Shown here: positions 1 through 8,288 of the stretch, in pieces | How positions within the stretch are numbered: position 1 is the first letter of the stretch | Layout of the letters: every line of letters begins with the position of its first letter | Source: an uncultured Bacteroidia bacterium | GTDB lineage: Bacteria; Bacteroidota; Bacteroidia; Bacteroidales; UBA932 | Reading direction: 5' to 3' | NCBI GenBank assembly: GCA_902792815.1 | Contig: CADBAY010000012.1 | Coordinates: 1 to 41,780, forward strand | DNA length: 41,780 nt | Translations under genes and position numbers: made by a program | The notes under the pieces: generated by a model | What the model was told of the DNA's origin: nothing | The model's input: the letters and a program-made list of their open reading frames with translations, nothing else | Database searches by the model: none

Positions 1-240
1 ATAGTATCTTCCATCCAGGGTTTCGCGGATCGATTCTATTTCAGAAGCTGATTTCTTGGCGTCTAATTTTAACCGTTTGGATCGTTGACGATACTGTTTA
101 CTGCAGGAGTTTGAACAGTGAACCTGTCTTCCATATTTCGCAGTAAAACTCCGGCCACAACACTTGCAGATTCTCGTGTTTTTGTACATACTTTTTACAA
201 CCTTTACCAAAGATCGCATAGGAGACTTCCTTAGCGCCAT
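1..240 (-). CDS. Cys-rich zinc-finger-like protein, 3' part outside window
   Basis: An open frame of 80 codons starts at an ATG (238-240) and runs off the left edge without a stop. The first ~25 residues are basic. A C-x2-C pair (CKCC, residues 25-28) is followed about 17 residues later by HC...C (HCSNSC), a spacing typical of a small zinc knuckle. A basic stretch and a helical, charged tail follow. I do not recognise the family; similar Cys4 knuckles occur in phage- and element-encoded DNA-binding proteins, but that is only a resemblance. Codons are AT-richer (AAA, AGA, TTA) than in the neighbouring mnmE. The sequence AGAGG lies about 9 nt upstream of the ATG, which looks like a Shine-Dalgarno site, unusual in this phylum. 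The gene reads away from mnmE. Confidence 0.5.
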   Translation of the reverse strand, partial: MALRKSPMRSLVKVVKSMYKNTRICKCCGRSFTAKYGRQVHCSNSCSKQYRQRSKRLKLDAKKSASEIESIRETLDGRYY

Positions 241-266
241 AAAGTACCCTCTAATAGGGGACAATT

Positions 267-313
267 ATGTAAATATACGTAAATCTATGTAAAGGTGTAA
301 ACTATGGCGTAAA
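267..313. repeat. Phased YGTAAA direct repeats
   Basis: Five copies of a (A/G)(T/C)GTAAA-type word start at 267, 277, 287, 295 and 307. Copies 1, 2, 3 and 5 fall on an exact 10-bp register, so they would face the same side of the helix. This pattern fits a cooperative protein-binding site such as a repressor operator or integrase arm sites; which one is inference. Confidence 0.5.
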
Positions 314-329
314 ACACAAAACTTCTTGT

Positions 330-357
330 ACCACGCGTGGTTCAAATGTGGTTCAAA
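330..357. repeat. 12-bp palindrome overlapping paired direct repeats
   Basis: ACCACGCGTGGT (330-341) is a perfect palindrome. Its right arm is part of GTGGTTCAAA (337-346), repeated exactly at 348-357, 11 bp away. The combination looks like an operator or recombinase/excisionase site. No bound protein can be named. Confidence 0.45.
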
Positions 358-461
358 AATTTCAAAAATGCACAAATTAAAATTTCTTAATAATATAAAC
401 GATTGAAAATCAATGGATTAGAATTTCGCGAAATTGACCTAAAATAAGTGCAAAATTACAA

Positions 462-490
462 CCTAACTAATTGATTATCAAGTAGTTAGG
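462..490. terminator. Inverted repeat just past mnmE, possible terminator
   Basis: CCTAACTA (462-469) pairs perfectly with TAGTTAGG (483-490) across a 13-nt loop, 10 nt beyond the mnmE stop in the direction of mnmE transcription. The stem is short and GC-poor and has no clear T-run after it, so it is at best a weak terminator. It could instead be part of a recombination site. Confidence 0.3.
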
Positions 491-499
491 CTCAAAATT

Positions 500-1897
500 C
501 TACTTGCCGATGCAAAACTTCCCGAAGATCTCGCCGAGGACTTCGTCGGAGGTTATTTCGCCGGTGATGGAGCCGAGGGTGCGAAGGGCAGATCGGAGGT
601 CTTCGGAGAGGAGGTCGGAACTGAGGCCGAGATCCATTCCGGAGCGGACTTTCGAGAGGGCGGATGCAACCTCGCGGAGGGCGGCTGCATGGCGGGCATT
701 TGTGACGAAAGTGCCGCTCTGGGAGGCGACTCCGGAACTTGAAACGAGCTGCTCAAGCAATTTGTCGAGGCCAAGACCCTTCTTTGCAGAGATAAATAAT
801 AAAGCGGCTCCAAGTGCTTTGATATCATTTGGTAAAACAAAGTTGTTCAAAGTGCTAACATTTTTGTTAAGGGGCTCTAAATCCACTTTATTTACCAAAA
901 TTATCAGCTTTTGCCACTCCGAATCATAAAGGGCGGCCAGGTCTCTGACAGAGGCTTCGAAATCACTTGCGGAAAGCACTTTTGAGGCGTCTATCAGACC
1001 CAATATGATCTGTGCTTCCGCGGCTTTACGGCGGGTGCGGGCTATGCCCAGTTTTTCAATCTCATCGGAGGCTGCGCGTATGCCTGCAGTGTCGATGAAC
1101 CTGAACAGAATACCGTCTAAAACGCAGCATTCTTCTACCGTATCTCGAGTGGTTCCGGGGATGTTTGATACTATGGCACGGTCATCTTTTAACAAGGCGT
1201 TGAGGAGTGTGCTTTTGCCGCTGTTCGGGGCTCCTACTATTGCCACTGGAACTCCGTTGCGAACGGCATTTCCTATGCGGAACGAGTCGGCAAGGTGCGT
1301 GCAATGCTCGATTGATGAATCAAGCAGTTCACGAAGCCTGCTCCGGTCGGCAAATTGCACATCTTCTTCGGCAAAATCAAGTTCCAGCTCCAGGAGGGAA
1401 GTTAATTCCAGCAGTCGCGCTCTTATTTCTGAAAGTTCGGCTGAATATCCTCCTCGCAATTGGTTGAAAGCTACCCTGTGTTGAGCTGAAGAATCGGATG
1501 AGATAATATCCGCAACCGCCTCTGCCTGAGCTAAATCCATCTTTCCATTAAGAAAGGCGCGCTGCGTAAATTCGCCTGCGTCAGCCACTCTTCCTCCCGC
1601 CTTTGAGAGGCGGCTCATCAATTCGCCCAGTATGAATTGGGAGGCGTGGCAAGAGAGTTCTGCCATATCTTCGCCGGTATAGGACCGAGGCGCTCGGAAT
1701 ACGCTTACCAGCACTTCGTCAAGCCCGGGAATCTCTCCGAACCGCAGACTGAAACCGGGAGTCTGTGCTATAGTTCCGTGCCGAAGGCGGACAATCGAAT
1801 CCAGCATCTCGAGGCAGCCTTCTCCGCTGACTCTGATTATGCTGATTGCTCCACCCTGACCTGAAGCTGGGGCAAAGATAATATCGTCACTTCGCAT
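500..1897 (-). CDS. mnmE: tRNA uridine-5-carboxymethylaminomethyl(34) GTPase MnmE
   Basis: MnmE (TrmE/ThdF) works with MnmG to place the carboxymethylaminomethyl group on wobble uridine 34 of certain tRNAs, using GTP hydrolysis and a folate cofactor. The 465-residue product has the N-terminal folate-binding domain, a central helical region and an inserted G domain with GAPNSGKS (residues ~222-229), DTAG (~269-272) and NKVD. It ends in FCIGK, the C-terminal Cys motif needed for activity. Length is normal. I chose the ATG at 1897; a TTG 9 nt upstream is also in frame. The start overlaps the end of the upstream epimerase-like gene by 11 bp, so this is the last gene of a four-gene minus-strand run. 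The stop is TAG. Confidence 0.97.
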   Translation of the reverse strand: MRSDDIIFAPASGQGGAISIIRVSGEGCLEMLDSIVRLRHGTIAQTPGFSLRFGEIPGLDEVLVSVFRAPRSYTGEDMAELSCHASQFILGELMSRLSKAGGRVADAGEFTQRAFLNGKMDLAQAEAVADIISSDSSAQHRVAFNQLRGGYSAELSEIRARLLELTSLLELELDFAEEDVQFADRSRLRELLDSSIEHCTHLADSFRIGNAVRNGVPVAIVGAPNSGKSTLLNALLKDDRAIVSNIPGTTRDTVEECCVLDGILFRFIDTAGIRAASDEIEKLGIARTRRKAAEAQIILGLIDASKVLSASDFEASVRDLAALYDSEWQKLIILVNKVDLEPLNKNVSTLNNFVLPNDIKALGAALLFISAKKGLGLDKLLEQLVSSSGVASQSGTFVTNARHAAALREVASALSKVRSGMDLGLSSDLLSEDLRSALRTLGSITGEITSDEVLGEIFGKFCIGK

Positions 1898-2870
1898 AAT
1901 AATCAAAAAAGGCTTTAATTGACTGCTCCAGCGGAGTCTGAGGCATGTTCAAATCTTTCAGGGCGCGTGAATTGTCGTACCATTCTTCGACGAGCAGTTG
2001 CCTTATGTTGCGGCTTACAAACAGATTGCTGCGTCCTCGCGCCTCCATTCTGTCGCCTACGCCTCCAAGCGCAAGGCAAAGCCACCGGGGGAGGGTAAAG
2101 CAGATCTGCCAATACTTGCACGTCTTTGCTTGCAGAGAATAGAACTCCTTGAGCATTAGTGCTTTACCTGTTGTCAGATAACGCCCTTGTGCAAGTGGGT
2201 TGTCTAATGCCGAAGCTATTGCTGCCGCCACATCGCGTACATCAATAAAGCTCTTTCCGCCACGGGGAACAGGCATCAGAGGCTTGCGCCTGCCGGCCAG
2301 AAGCAACTGCCCCGACGAAGGTTTTGAATCAAAAGGTCCGATCATGAACCCCGGTAACACGATAACTATCCTCAGTCGGGGATGTGATGCCGCAAAGTCT
2401 ATAAGAGCCTGCTCGCTCTCGCGTTTGCTACGAGCGTAGAGAGAAACGCTGAAAGGGCCTCCAAATGGAGTGTTCTCGTTAGCGGGGGAGCCTGCTGTGC
2501 CGGGATCGACGGTGTTGGCGCTGCTTACGTCAACAAAGCAGTGTACGCCAGTTTCATATGCAAGATTGGCAAGAGTAAGGGGAAGGTCTGTATTGACCGG
2601 CCGGTAGTCATCTATGCTTTTAAGCGACATGTCGGTGGTACCGGCGCAGTTCACGACCTCTGTGCATCCCCACATCTGCTTCAGGACAAACGGCTTATCC
2701 AGTATTGAGCCGTTAACGACTGTAAGTTGCCCGGGCGCCGCCGTTTTAACTATGGATGCGTCGATGGAGGATCCTTCGCGCACTATGCATTTGACCCGCC
2801 GTCCCTGTTCGAGGAACAATTTAAGCAAGTTTTGCCCCAGCAGGCCGGTAGCTCCGAGCAGCAGTATCAT
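1887..2870 (-). CDS. NAD(P)-dependent epimerase/dehydratase family protein (extended SDR)
   Basis: The 327-residue product is an extended short-chain dehydrogenase/reductase. The Rossmann motif GATGLLG is at residues 6-12, and an active-site YARSK (YxxxK) lies in mid-protein, with an SSANT segment before it matching the catalytic Ser region. The substrate cannot be told from sequence; relatives act on nucleotide sugars, sterols or dihydroflavonol-like compounds. The ATG at 2870 overlaps the TGA of pncB (ATGA), suggesting translational coupling. A longer upstream frame exists, but it would run into pncB and lacks family similarity. The 3' end overlaps mnmE by 11 bp. Confidence 0.85.
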   Translation of the reverse strand: MILLLGATGLLGQNLLKLFLEQGRRVKCIVREGSSIDASIVKTAAPGQLTVVNGSILDKPFVLKQMWGCTEVVNCAGTTDMSLKSIDDYRPVNTDLPLTLANLAYETGVHCFVDVSSANTVDPGTAGSPANENTPFGGPFSVSLYARSKRESEQALIDFAASHPRLRIVIVLPGFMIGPFDSKPSSGQLLLAGRRKPLMPVPRGGKSFIDVRDVAAAIASALDNPLAQGRYLTTGKALMLKEFYSLQAKTCKYWQICFTLPRWLCLALGGVGDRMEARGRSNLFVSRNIRQLLVEEWYDNSRALKDLNMPQTPLEQSIKAFFDYYAK

Positions 2871-4045
2871 TGTTCGAGATGCAATTCGTGTGTGGCAATA
2901 CTGAATTCGAGGTTGTCTCCCATGTGCTTGCCGAAGTCGTCGGATATCTTGATAACCTTCTCCCAAGGGTCTTTTGCACTCATTCGGCAGCGGCTGAGTT
3001 TCATAACTATGTTGGCAGCTTTGTATCCGGGTATGCCGGGATCACATGTAAGGTTGGTACCTATACCTGCGCTGACCTTGATGCGCCCCTTGAAGTAAGC
3101 GGCCACATCTCTGTATTTTTCAAAGTTTAACGCATTGCTGAACACAAGCAGCTTGGTGGTGGGATCGATGCCGAACTCCTCGAGGCGGGCAATTATCATA
3201 TCTCCTATTACTTTCTCATCGCCGGAGTCCTGGCGGAAGCCGTCGAGCAACTTAGCCTGCTTGAGAGTGAGGGTGCGGAGGAATGATGCCGTGGTGAACG
3301 TGTCTATCAGCGCGGTACCGAGTGCGCCGTCATAAACTTTGATCCAGTCTTCAAGCCCGAGGTAATTTGCTCTCTTGTACCCGAAAACACCGCTGTGGAA
3401 CATCATCCATTCGTGCGGGAAAGTACCCACGGGAATCAGATTGTACTTCATGGCGAACAGGACGTTGGATGTTCCCGCACAGAATTTGGGACATTTTTCT
3501 TTCAGGCGGGCTACAACCTTCTCGTGCAAGTCGGAAGAGAAGCGCCGGCGGGTGCCGAATTCGGAGAAAACAAGGGCGTTATCGTTGGCAATCGCAATCT
3601 TGGCATCCAGCCTGTCCAGGGCAGTCTTAAGGTCGACTTTGACACCGAGCCTGCGGTTCCTGAGTTCGGCCACTACAGCCAGAATAGGCACCTCGTAAAG
3701 TGTAACTTTGTAAAGCAGGTCTGTCACGTCAATCTTCAAATGCCCCTCTTCGTCAAGCCTGCAGTCAATCTTGTCGGCCTCGAAGCGGAATCCCCTGAGC
3801 CACTCCCAGTAATTACGGTGTATATAACGGATGTGGGAAGTTACGTATTCGAACTCTTCATCACTCAAGGAGAGTGACGCCATGTTGGAAAGTTCCTGCT
3901 TAAGCTGTTGCAGGAAGGCGTCATCGTAAACTTCAGCTGCGCGATCGTTGAAGGTGAATGATCCTTCAGCCAGCGGGAATAGCTGGAAATAGGCGTTCGA
4001 CGTTGAGAATTTGTAAAGGTCGGTGTCGAGAATGCTGAGTATCAT
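2867..4045 (-). CDS. pncB: Nicotinate phosphoribosyltransferase
   Basis: This enzyme joins nicotinate and PRPP to give nicotinate mononucleotide, with ATP hydrolysis, in the salvage branch of NAD synthesis in the cytoplasm. The 392-residue sequence opens with the family's LDTDLYKFS and has SEFGTRRRFS at ~161-170. It also has FPHEWMM (~209-215), containing the His that is phosphorylated in this family (His211 here), and LVFSNALNFEKY near the C-terminus. Length is typical of the bacterial PncB class. It lies 36 nt downstream of the nucleoside kinase and overlaps the next gene by 4 bp, consistent with one operon. Confidence 0.96.
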   Translation of the reverse strand: MILSILDTDLYKFSTSNAYFQLFPLAEGSFTFNDRAAEVYDDAFLQQLKQELSNMASLSLSDEEFEYVTSHIRYIHRNYWEWLRGFRFEADKIDCRLDEEGHLKIDVTDLLYKVTLYEVPILAVVAELRNRRLGVKVDLKTALDRLDAKIAIANDNALVFSEFGTRRRFSSDLHEKVVARLKEKCPKFCAGTSNVLFAMKYNLIPVGTFPHEWMMFHSGVFGYKRANYLGLEDWIKVYDGALGTALIDTFTTASFLRTLTLKQAKLLDGFRQDSGDEKVIGDMIIARLEEFGIDPTTKLLVFSNALNFEKYRDVAAYFKGRIKVSAGIGTNLTCDPGIPGYKAANIVMKLSRCRMSAKDPWEKVIKISDDFGKHMGDNLEFSIATHELHLEQ

Positions 4046-4081
4046 TTCTTAGTGTTTAAAAACCAAAGGATAAAAGTTGCA

Positions 4082-5743
4082 TCAGTACTTGAAACTGCTG
4101 CCGCCGACGAATTCGCGGAGCAGGGAAGTAGGAGGAATTTCACGGTCGCTGACGGGCGTGAAATAGCTCAGGAACTTCAGCAGGCGGTTTGCCTCGCTGT
4201 ACTCGGGGCAGTTGCGTGGCACGGTGGCGAGAATCTGCTCGGCATGCAGACGTATGACAGCAAACTCTACCAGATATGCCGAATTGAACAGCACGTCGGC
4301 GCTCTCCTGGAAAGGATAAATCCACTTGACTTCGGCGCGGCGTACGTTAGGCCAGTTGCTGATGGTCTCGCGGGCGCTGAAAGCCCCTTTGTTGTAGTCG
4401 CGGACGATACGCCTCAAGAGGCGGTTGTCGCTGGTGGGAATGCAGTTATGGTCGTCCAGCGAGATACTGACTATGGTGTTTATGAAGATGCGGAACTTGG
4501 CATTGTCCGGTATAAGTTCCGTGAGCGCCGGATTGAGGGCGTGAATGCCTTCTACCAGCAGAATGGAGCCGGGTTCGAGCTTAAGTGTCTTGCCGTTGTA
4601 CTCGCGCAGACCGGTTACGAAGTTGTATTCCGGCACTTGCACTTCCTCGCCGTTGATCAGCCTCACAAGGTCGTTCTGCATTGCTTCATGGTCAACGGTA
4701 TCGAAGTTGTCGAAATCGAACGATCCGTCGGGGAACCGGGGCGTGTCAAGACGGTTTACAAAGTAGTCGTCGGTCGATACCGACTGGGGCCGGAGCCCGC
4801 AAGCCAGCAACTGAGTGCTGAGACGCTTTGTTATGGTAGTTTTGCCGCTACTGCTCGGTCCGGTAATCAGTACCAGGCGCAGCGCTCCGCAGCGGTACCG
4901 GCGCTCTATCTCCTCGGCAATCTGTACTACTTTCTTTTCCTGGAGAGCTTCGGCTACCTGGATCAACTCGCCGGCGTGTCCTTTAAGGCAGGCGTGGTTC
5001 ACATCTCCCACATTGTCGAGGTTCATTATGGCATTCCACCTGAGGCTCTCGCGGAAAACCTCGTAAGTCTTGGGCTGAGGCTCGAACACAGTGAGCTTTT
5101 CGGGAGCGTGGCGGTCGGGCACACGCAGCAGCATACCGTCTTGGTACTGCGAAAGGTCCCAAACCTTGAGGAAGCCGGCCGATGGTACAAGCGCATCGTA
5201 GTAATAGTCGGGAGTGCCTTCCAGGGTGTGGTAGCGGATATAGGTCTGGCCACTGGTTTCCAGGAGCTTCACTTTGTCGGAGTAACCCATGGAACGGAAC
5301 AACTCTATGGCGTCTTCGGTCCTGACTTCAACCCGTTTGAACGGGGCGTCTCCCTTGACTATCTCGCGCATGCGGCAGCGGATCAATTCAACATCTTCCG
5401 ATGTGACGGGAGATCCTTTCTGAAGAGTGCAAAAATAACCTTTCGAGATGGGACGGCGCATCTTGAGCTTGCTGTCGGGGAATACGTCGCGCGTGGCTTT
5501 GCTGAGCAAAAAGCATAGCGACCGGCAGTAAGCGCTGCGTCCGGCATAAGAGCGGTAATCGAGGAATTCTACATCCCGGTTGTTGAAAGCGCGATATTTG
5601 AGCCCCTGGGTAACATTGTTGACTTTGGCACACAAAACATCGTAAGGGCGTTCAAAATCAAAGCGCGGCAGCATTTCTGCAAGAGTGGTGCCCTCCTGGA
5701 ACTCCAGGCTGGTACCGGTATTTTTGCAATATATCTTCAGCAT
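4082..5743 (-). CDS. Nucleoside kinase: TGS/SAD-like N-terminus fused to uridine kinase domain
   Basis: The 553-residue protein joins an N-terminal part resembling the TGS and SAD (editing-associated) domains of threonyl-tRNA synthetase (roughly residues 1-220) to a uridine kinase-type domain. The latter has the P-loop GPSSSGKT at ~295-302 and a downstream STDDYF motif. The kinase half is expected to phosphorylate uridine or cytidine with ATP or GTP. The role of the tRNA-synthetase-like half is unknown; it may bind a ligand or RNA. The fusion is known in several phyla, including Bacteroidota. A TAnnTTTG box (5750-5757) ends 7 nt before the start codon, so the transcript may be almost leaderless. 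It is the first gene of the run leading to mnmE and is divergent from upp, another pyrimidine-salvage gene. Confidence 0.88.
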   Translation of the reverse strand: MLKIYCKNTGTSLEFQEGTTLAEMLPRFDFERPYDVLCAKVNNVTQGLKYRAFNNRDVEFLDYRSYAGRSAYCRSLCFLLSKATRDVFPDSKLKMRRPISKGYFCTLQKGSPVTSEDVELIRCRMREIVKGDAPFKRVEVRTEDAIELFRSMGYSDKVKLLETSGQTYIRYHTLEGTPDYYYDALVPSAGFLKVWDLSQYQDGMLLRVPDRHAPEKLTVFEPQPKTYEVFRESLRWNAIMNLDNVGDVNHACLKGHAGELIQVAEALQEKKVVQIAEEIERRYRCGALRLVLITGPSSSGKTTITKRLSTQLLACGLRPQSVSTDDYFVNRLDTPRFPDGSFDFDNFDTVDHEAMQNDLVRLINGEEVQVPEYNFVTGLREYNGKTLKLEPGSILLVEGIHALNPALTELIPDNAKFRIFINTIVSISLDDHNCIPTSDNRLLRRIVRDYNKGAFSARETISNWPNVRRAEVKWIYPFQESADVLFNSAYLVEFAVIRLHAEQILATVPRNCPEYSEANRLLKFLSYFTPVSDREIPPTSLLREFVGGSSFKY

Positions 5744-5749
5744 ACTTCA

Positions 5750-5757
5750 CAAAAATA
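5750..5757 (-). promoter_or_regulatory. Predicted -7 box for nucleoside kinase operon
   Basis: TATTTTTG on the minus strand matches TAnnTTTG, the Bacteroidota primary sigma -7 consensus. It ends 7 nt from the ATG at 5743, implying a very short or absent leader. Confidence 0.5.
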
Positions 5758-5769
5758 GCAAAAATTGCT

Positions 5770-5777
5770 TAATTTTG
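5770..5777 (+). promoter_or_regulatory. Predicted -7 box for upp
   Basis: TAATTTTG matches TAnnTTTG and lies 18 nt before the upp ATG. It is back-to-back with the opposing -7 box at 5750-5757, so the two polymerase footprints should overlap. Confidence 0.5.
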
Positions 5778-5795
5778 TTGCAAATTATATCTACT

Positions 5796-6425
5796 ATGAG
5801 TGAAGTGCATTTGATTGACCATCCGATGATTCAGCACAAGCTGAGCATTATGCGCGAAAAGGAGACGGGCTCCAAGGATTTCCGTCAATTGTTGAAAGAA
5901 ATATCCCTGCTTATGGGATATGAAATCACGAGGGATCTGCCCCTTACTGACCTGGAGATTGAAACCCCTATCAGCAAAATGACGGCAAGCCGCGTTCTGG
6001 GACGTAAACTTGCCATAGTGCCCATCTTGAGGGCCGGACTCGGCATGGTGGACGGACTGCTTGACCTTGTTCCCGTTGCAAAGGTAGGACATATCGGTCT
6101 GTACCGGGACGAAAAGACTCATAAGCCCGTTGTTTATTACTGCAAACTCCCCGAGGATATCCAGGAGCGTCTGGTTATTGTCACCGACCCTATGCTTGCA
6201 ACCGGCGGCAGTTCTTGCGACGCGCTTGATATGCTTAAGGAGCGTGGTTGCACCAACATAAAGTTGATGTGTCTGGTGGCGGCTCCTGAGGGCATTGCAA
6301 AAGTCCAGGAATTGCACCCCGACGTGGACATCTACGTTGCGGCCATTGACGAACGGCTTAACGATAACGCCTACATCGTTCCCGGTTTGGGAGATGCAGG
6401 CGACCGTATCTTCGGAACCAAATAA
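5796..6425 (+). CDS. upp: Uracil phosphoribosyltransferase
   Basis: Upp converts uracil and PRPP into UMP and diphosphate (pyrimidine salvage, cytoplasm). The 209-residue product has the PRPP-binding motif DPMLATGGS at ~131-139, preceded by VT, and ends with the uracil-binding [13 protein letters not shown]. Length is typical. I chose the ATG at 5796 because the protein begins with the family's [14 protein letters not shown]; the frame is open further upstream but that part has no family similarity. It is transcribed alone, divergent from the nucleoside kinase operon, and ends at the hairpin shared with rho. Confidence 0.97.
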   Translation: MSEVHLIDHPMIQHKLSIMREKETGSKDFRQLLKEISLLMGYEITRDLPLTDLEIETPISKMTASRVLGRKLAIVPILRAGLGMVDGLLDLVPVAKVGHIGLYRDEKTHKPVVYYCKLPEDIQERLVIVTDPMLATGGSSCDALDMLKERGCTNIKLMCLVAAPEGIAKVQELHPDVDIYVAAIDERLNDNAYIVPGLGDAGDRIFGTK

Positions 6426-6460
6426 AAAAAATAAGCAGCCTGAACGGCTGCTTATTTTTT
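6426..6460. terminator. Bidirectional intrinsic terminator between upp and rho
   Basis: A long perfect stem (6426-6440 with 6446-6460) around the loop TGAAC has a GC core (GCAGCC/GGCTGC), an A-run on one side and a T-run on the other. It works as a classical terminator in both directions. It reaches into the rho stop codon. Confidence 0.9.
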
Positions 6461-8192
6461 ATCTTATATCCCTTGCCGAGACTTTGCTCATATTGTCCAG
6501 CAAGTCGGCGTTGGTTTTGAATTCATCCATCAGCTGGAGCATGAAGTTCATGGCTTCCAGCGGGTTCATGTCTGCAAGGAGCTTGCGCAGTATCCAGATG
6601 CGGTTGGCGCTGGCCCTGTCGAGCAGCAGGTCGTCGCGGCGGGTGCCGGAAAGAACGATGTTCACCGAAGGGAATATCCTGCGGTTGGAGAGGCTCCTGT
6701 CGAGTTGAAGCTCCATATTGCCGGTGCCCTTGAATTCCTCGAAGATAACGTCGTCCATCTTGGAACCGGTCTCGGTAAGCGCGGTGGCAAGGATGGTGAG
6801 CGAACCTCCGCCCTCGATGTTACGGGCAGCGCCGAAGAAGCGCTTGGGCTTCTGGAGTGCGTTGGCGTCCACACCGCCGGTGAGCACCTTGCCGGATGCG
6901 GGCTGTACGGTGTTGTATGCACGTGCCAGACGGGTAATGGAATCAAGAAGAATCACTACATCGTGCCCGCACTCGACCAGGCGGCGGGCCTTTTCAAGTA
7001 CCATGTTGGCCACTTTGACGTGATGCTCCGCGGGCTCGTCAAATGTGGAAGCCACAACCTCCGCCTTGACGCTGCGCTCCATGTCGGTGACCTCCTCGGG
7101 GCGCTCGTCGATGAGAAGCACGATTTCGTACACCTCGGGATGATTGTCGGCGATGGCATTGGCAATGCTCTTGAGCAGCATGGTCTTACCCGTTTTGGGC
7201 TGAGCCACTATAAGACCGCGCTGGCCCTTGCCGATAGGGGAGAACATATCGACTATACGGCAGCTCGGGTCAGTTGCGTGCCCGCGGCCCAGGAGATTGA
7301 ATTTCTCGTCCGGGAATAGGGGAGTCAGGAAGTCAAAAGGTACGCGGTCGCGGATGAACTCCGGAGTGCGGCCGTTGACATATTTGATTTTGACCAGGGG
7401 GAAGTACTTGTCTCCCTCGCGGGGCGGGCGTATTTCGCCGGTTACGGTGTCGCCGGGTTTGAGAGCGTTGTATTTGATTTGCTGCTGGGATACATAGATA
7501 TCGTCCGGGGAATTTAGGTAGTTGTAGTCGGATGAACGGAGGAATCCGTAGCCGTCCGGCATTATTTCCAACACTCCGGTGGCCTCGACAGTGCCTTCGA
7601 ATTCGGGTACGCGCGGCTTGACGTGAGGCTGAGGCTGCTGCTTGGGCTGCTGGGGGTTCTGGCCTCCGTTCTGCCCTTTCTCCTGGCGATGATGGCCCTG
7701 TGCGGGTGCGGGAGCGTTCTGGACAGGCTGAGCCTGAACCTGAACCTGCGGCTGGGGCTGAGGGACCTGGGGTGCGGGAGCGGCTTCTTGAGCTTTGGCC
7801 TCCACTTTTTTATTGGCGCTCTCGGCAGGCTGCTCCGCCTTGGCTTTGCGTGGGCGGCCGCGTTTGGGCTTTTCAGTGGGCACAGCTTCTTTGGCCGGTG
7901 CTTCTGAAACCTTTGGAGTCTTTGCACTCTTCGGGCTCTCCGGGGCCTTGGCCGCGGCCTTCGGGGCCTCCTTGGGAGCCTCGGCTGTTTCTGCTTTTAC
8001 TTTGCGTGGACGGCCGCGCTTGGGCTTATCGGGGATAGGTTTCTGCGACTCTGCCCTTGCCTCGGCGTCGAGAATGCCGAATATCAGATCCTCATCGGAG
8101 GTCTTTTTGCTGAATTTTACGTTGTTGTCTTTTGAAAGGTTCTCGAGCTGTTCACGGTTCATGCTTTTGAGCTCGGTCAAACTATGTGTCAT
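6459..8192 (-). CDS. rho: Transcription termination factor Rho with long disordered insert
   Basis: Rho is a hexameric RNA-dependent ATPase that ends transcription. The 577-residue product has an N-terminal Rho_N-type helical domain (~1-42), then a low-complexity Lys/Pro/Ala/Gln-rich insert (~50-195). A cold-shock-type RNA-binding domain with GYGFLRS follows (~199-265), then the ATPase core with AQPKTGKT (~330-337) and [15 protein letters not shown]. The insert contains two nearly identical AT-hook-like motifs, PKRGRPRK (~57-64 and 109-116). Long inserts are known in Bacteroidota Rho, and phase separation has been reported for that of Bacteroides thetaiotaomicron. A TATATTTG box at 8249-8256 implies a leader of about 50 nt. 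Confidence 0.97.
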   Translation of the reverse strand: MTHSLTELKSMNREQLENLSKDNNVKFSKKTSDEDLIFGILDAEARAESQKPIPDKPKRGRPRKVKAETAEAPKEAPKAAAKAPESPKSAKTPKVSEAPAKEAVPTEKPKRGRPRKAKAEQPAESANKKVEAKAQEAAPAPQVPQPQPQVQVQAQPVQNAPAPAQGHHRQEKGQNGGQNPQQPKQQPQPHVKPRVPEFEGTVEATGVLEIMPDGYGFLRSSDYNYLNSPDDIYVSQQQIKYNALKPGDTVTGEIRPPREGDKYFPLVKIKYVNGRTPEFIRDRVPFDFLTPLFPDEKFNLLGRGHATDPSCRIVDMFSPIGKGQRGLIVAQPKTGKTMLLKSIANAIADNHPEVYEIVLLIDERPEEVTDMERSVKAEVVASTFDEPAEHHVKVANMVLEKARRLVECGHDVVILLDSITRLARAYNTVQPASGKVLTGGVDANALQKPKRFFGAARNIEGGGSLTILATALTETGSKMDDVIFEEFKGTGNMELQLDRSLSNRRIFPSVNIVLSGTRRDDLLLDRASANRIWILRKLLADMNPLEAMNFMLQLMDEFKTNADLLDNMSKVSARDIR

Positions 8193-8248
8193 AAAAAGAA
8201 GATTAAAACGACGGGGCCGGAATGGCCGGGTGCGTTAGTTTTGATGTG

Positions 8249-8256
8249 CAAATATA
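8249..8256 (-). promoter_or_regulatory. Predicted -7 box for rho
   Basis: TATATTTG on the minus strand is a perfect TAnnTTTG match, about 57 nt before the rho start. The intervening leader may matter, because rho is autoregulated in other bacteria. Confidence 0.5.
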
Positions 8257-8276
8257 ATAAATTCCTTTAAAATTCC

Positions 8277-8284
8277 CATATTTG
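8277..8284 (+). promoter_or_regulatory. Possible -7 box for the PHP-domain gene
   Basis: CATATTTG matches seven of eight positions of TAnnTTTG (first base differs). It ends 4 nt before the ATG at 8289, so the transcript would be close to leaderless. Confidence 0.35.
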
Positions 8285-8288
8285 CACC

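Larger units (their letters stand above)
241..499. other. AT-rich non-coding gap with phased repeats and palindromes
   Basis: These 259 bases between the truncated Cys-rich gene and the mnmE stop are clearly more AT-rich than the surrounding genes and hold no convincing reading frame. They contain YGTAAA repeats at ~10-bp spacing (267-313), a 12-bp palindrome with a pair of direct repeats (330-357), and inverted repeats next to the mnmE stop (462-506). The arrangement resembles the regulatory or recombination end of an integrated element, but no integrase gene is visible. Confidence 0.5.

Noticed and set aside
4052-5518. Long 488-codon open frame on the plus strand opposite the nucleoside kinase
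   Set aside because: It lies fully antisense to a well-conserved gene, has no recognisable domain and reflects high GC at third codon positions.
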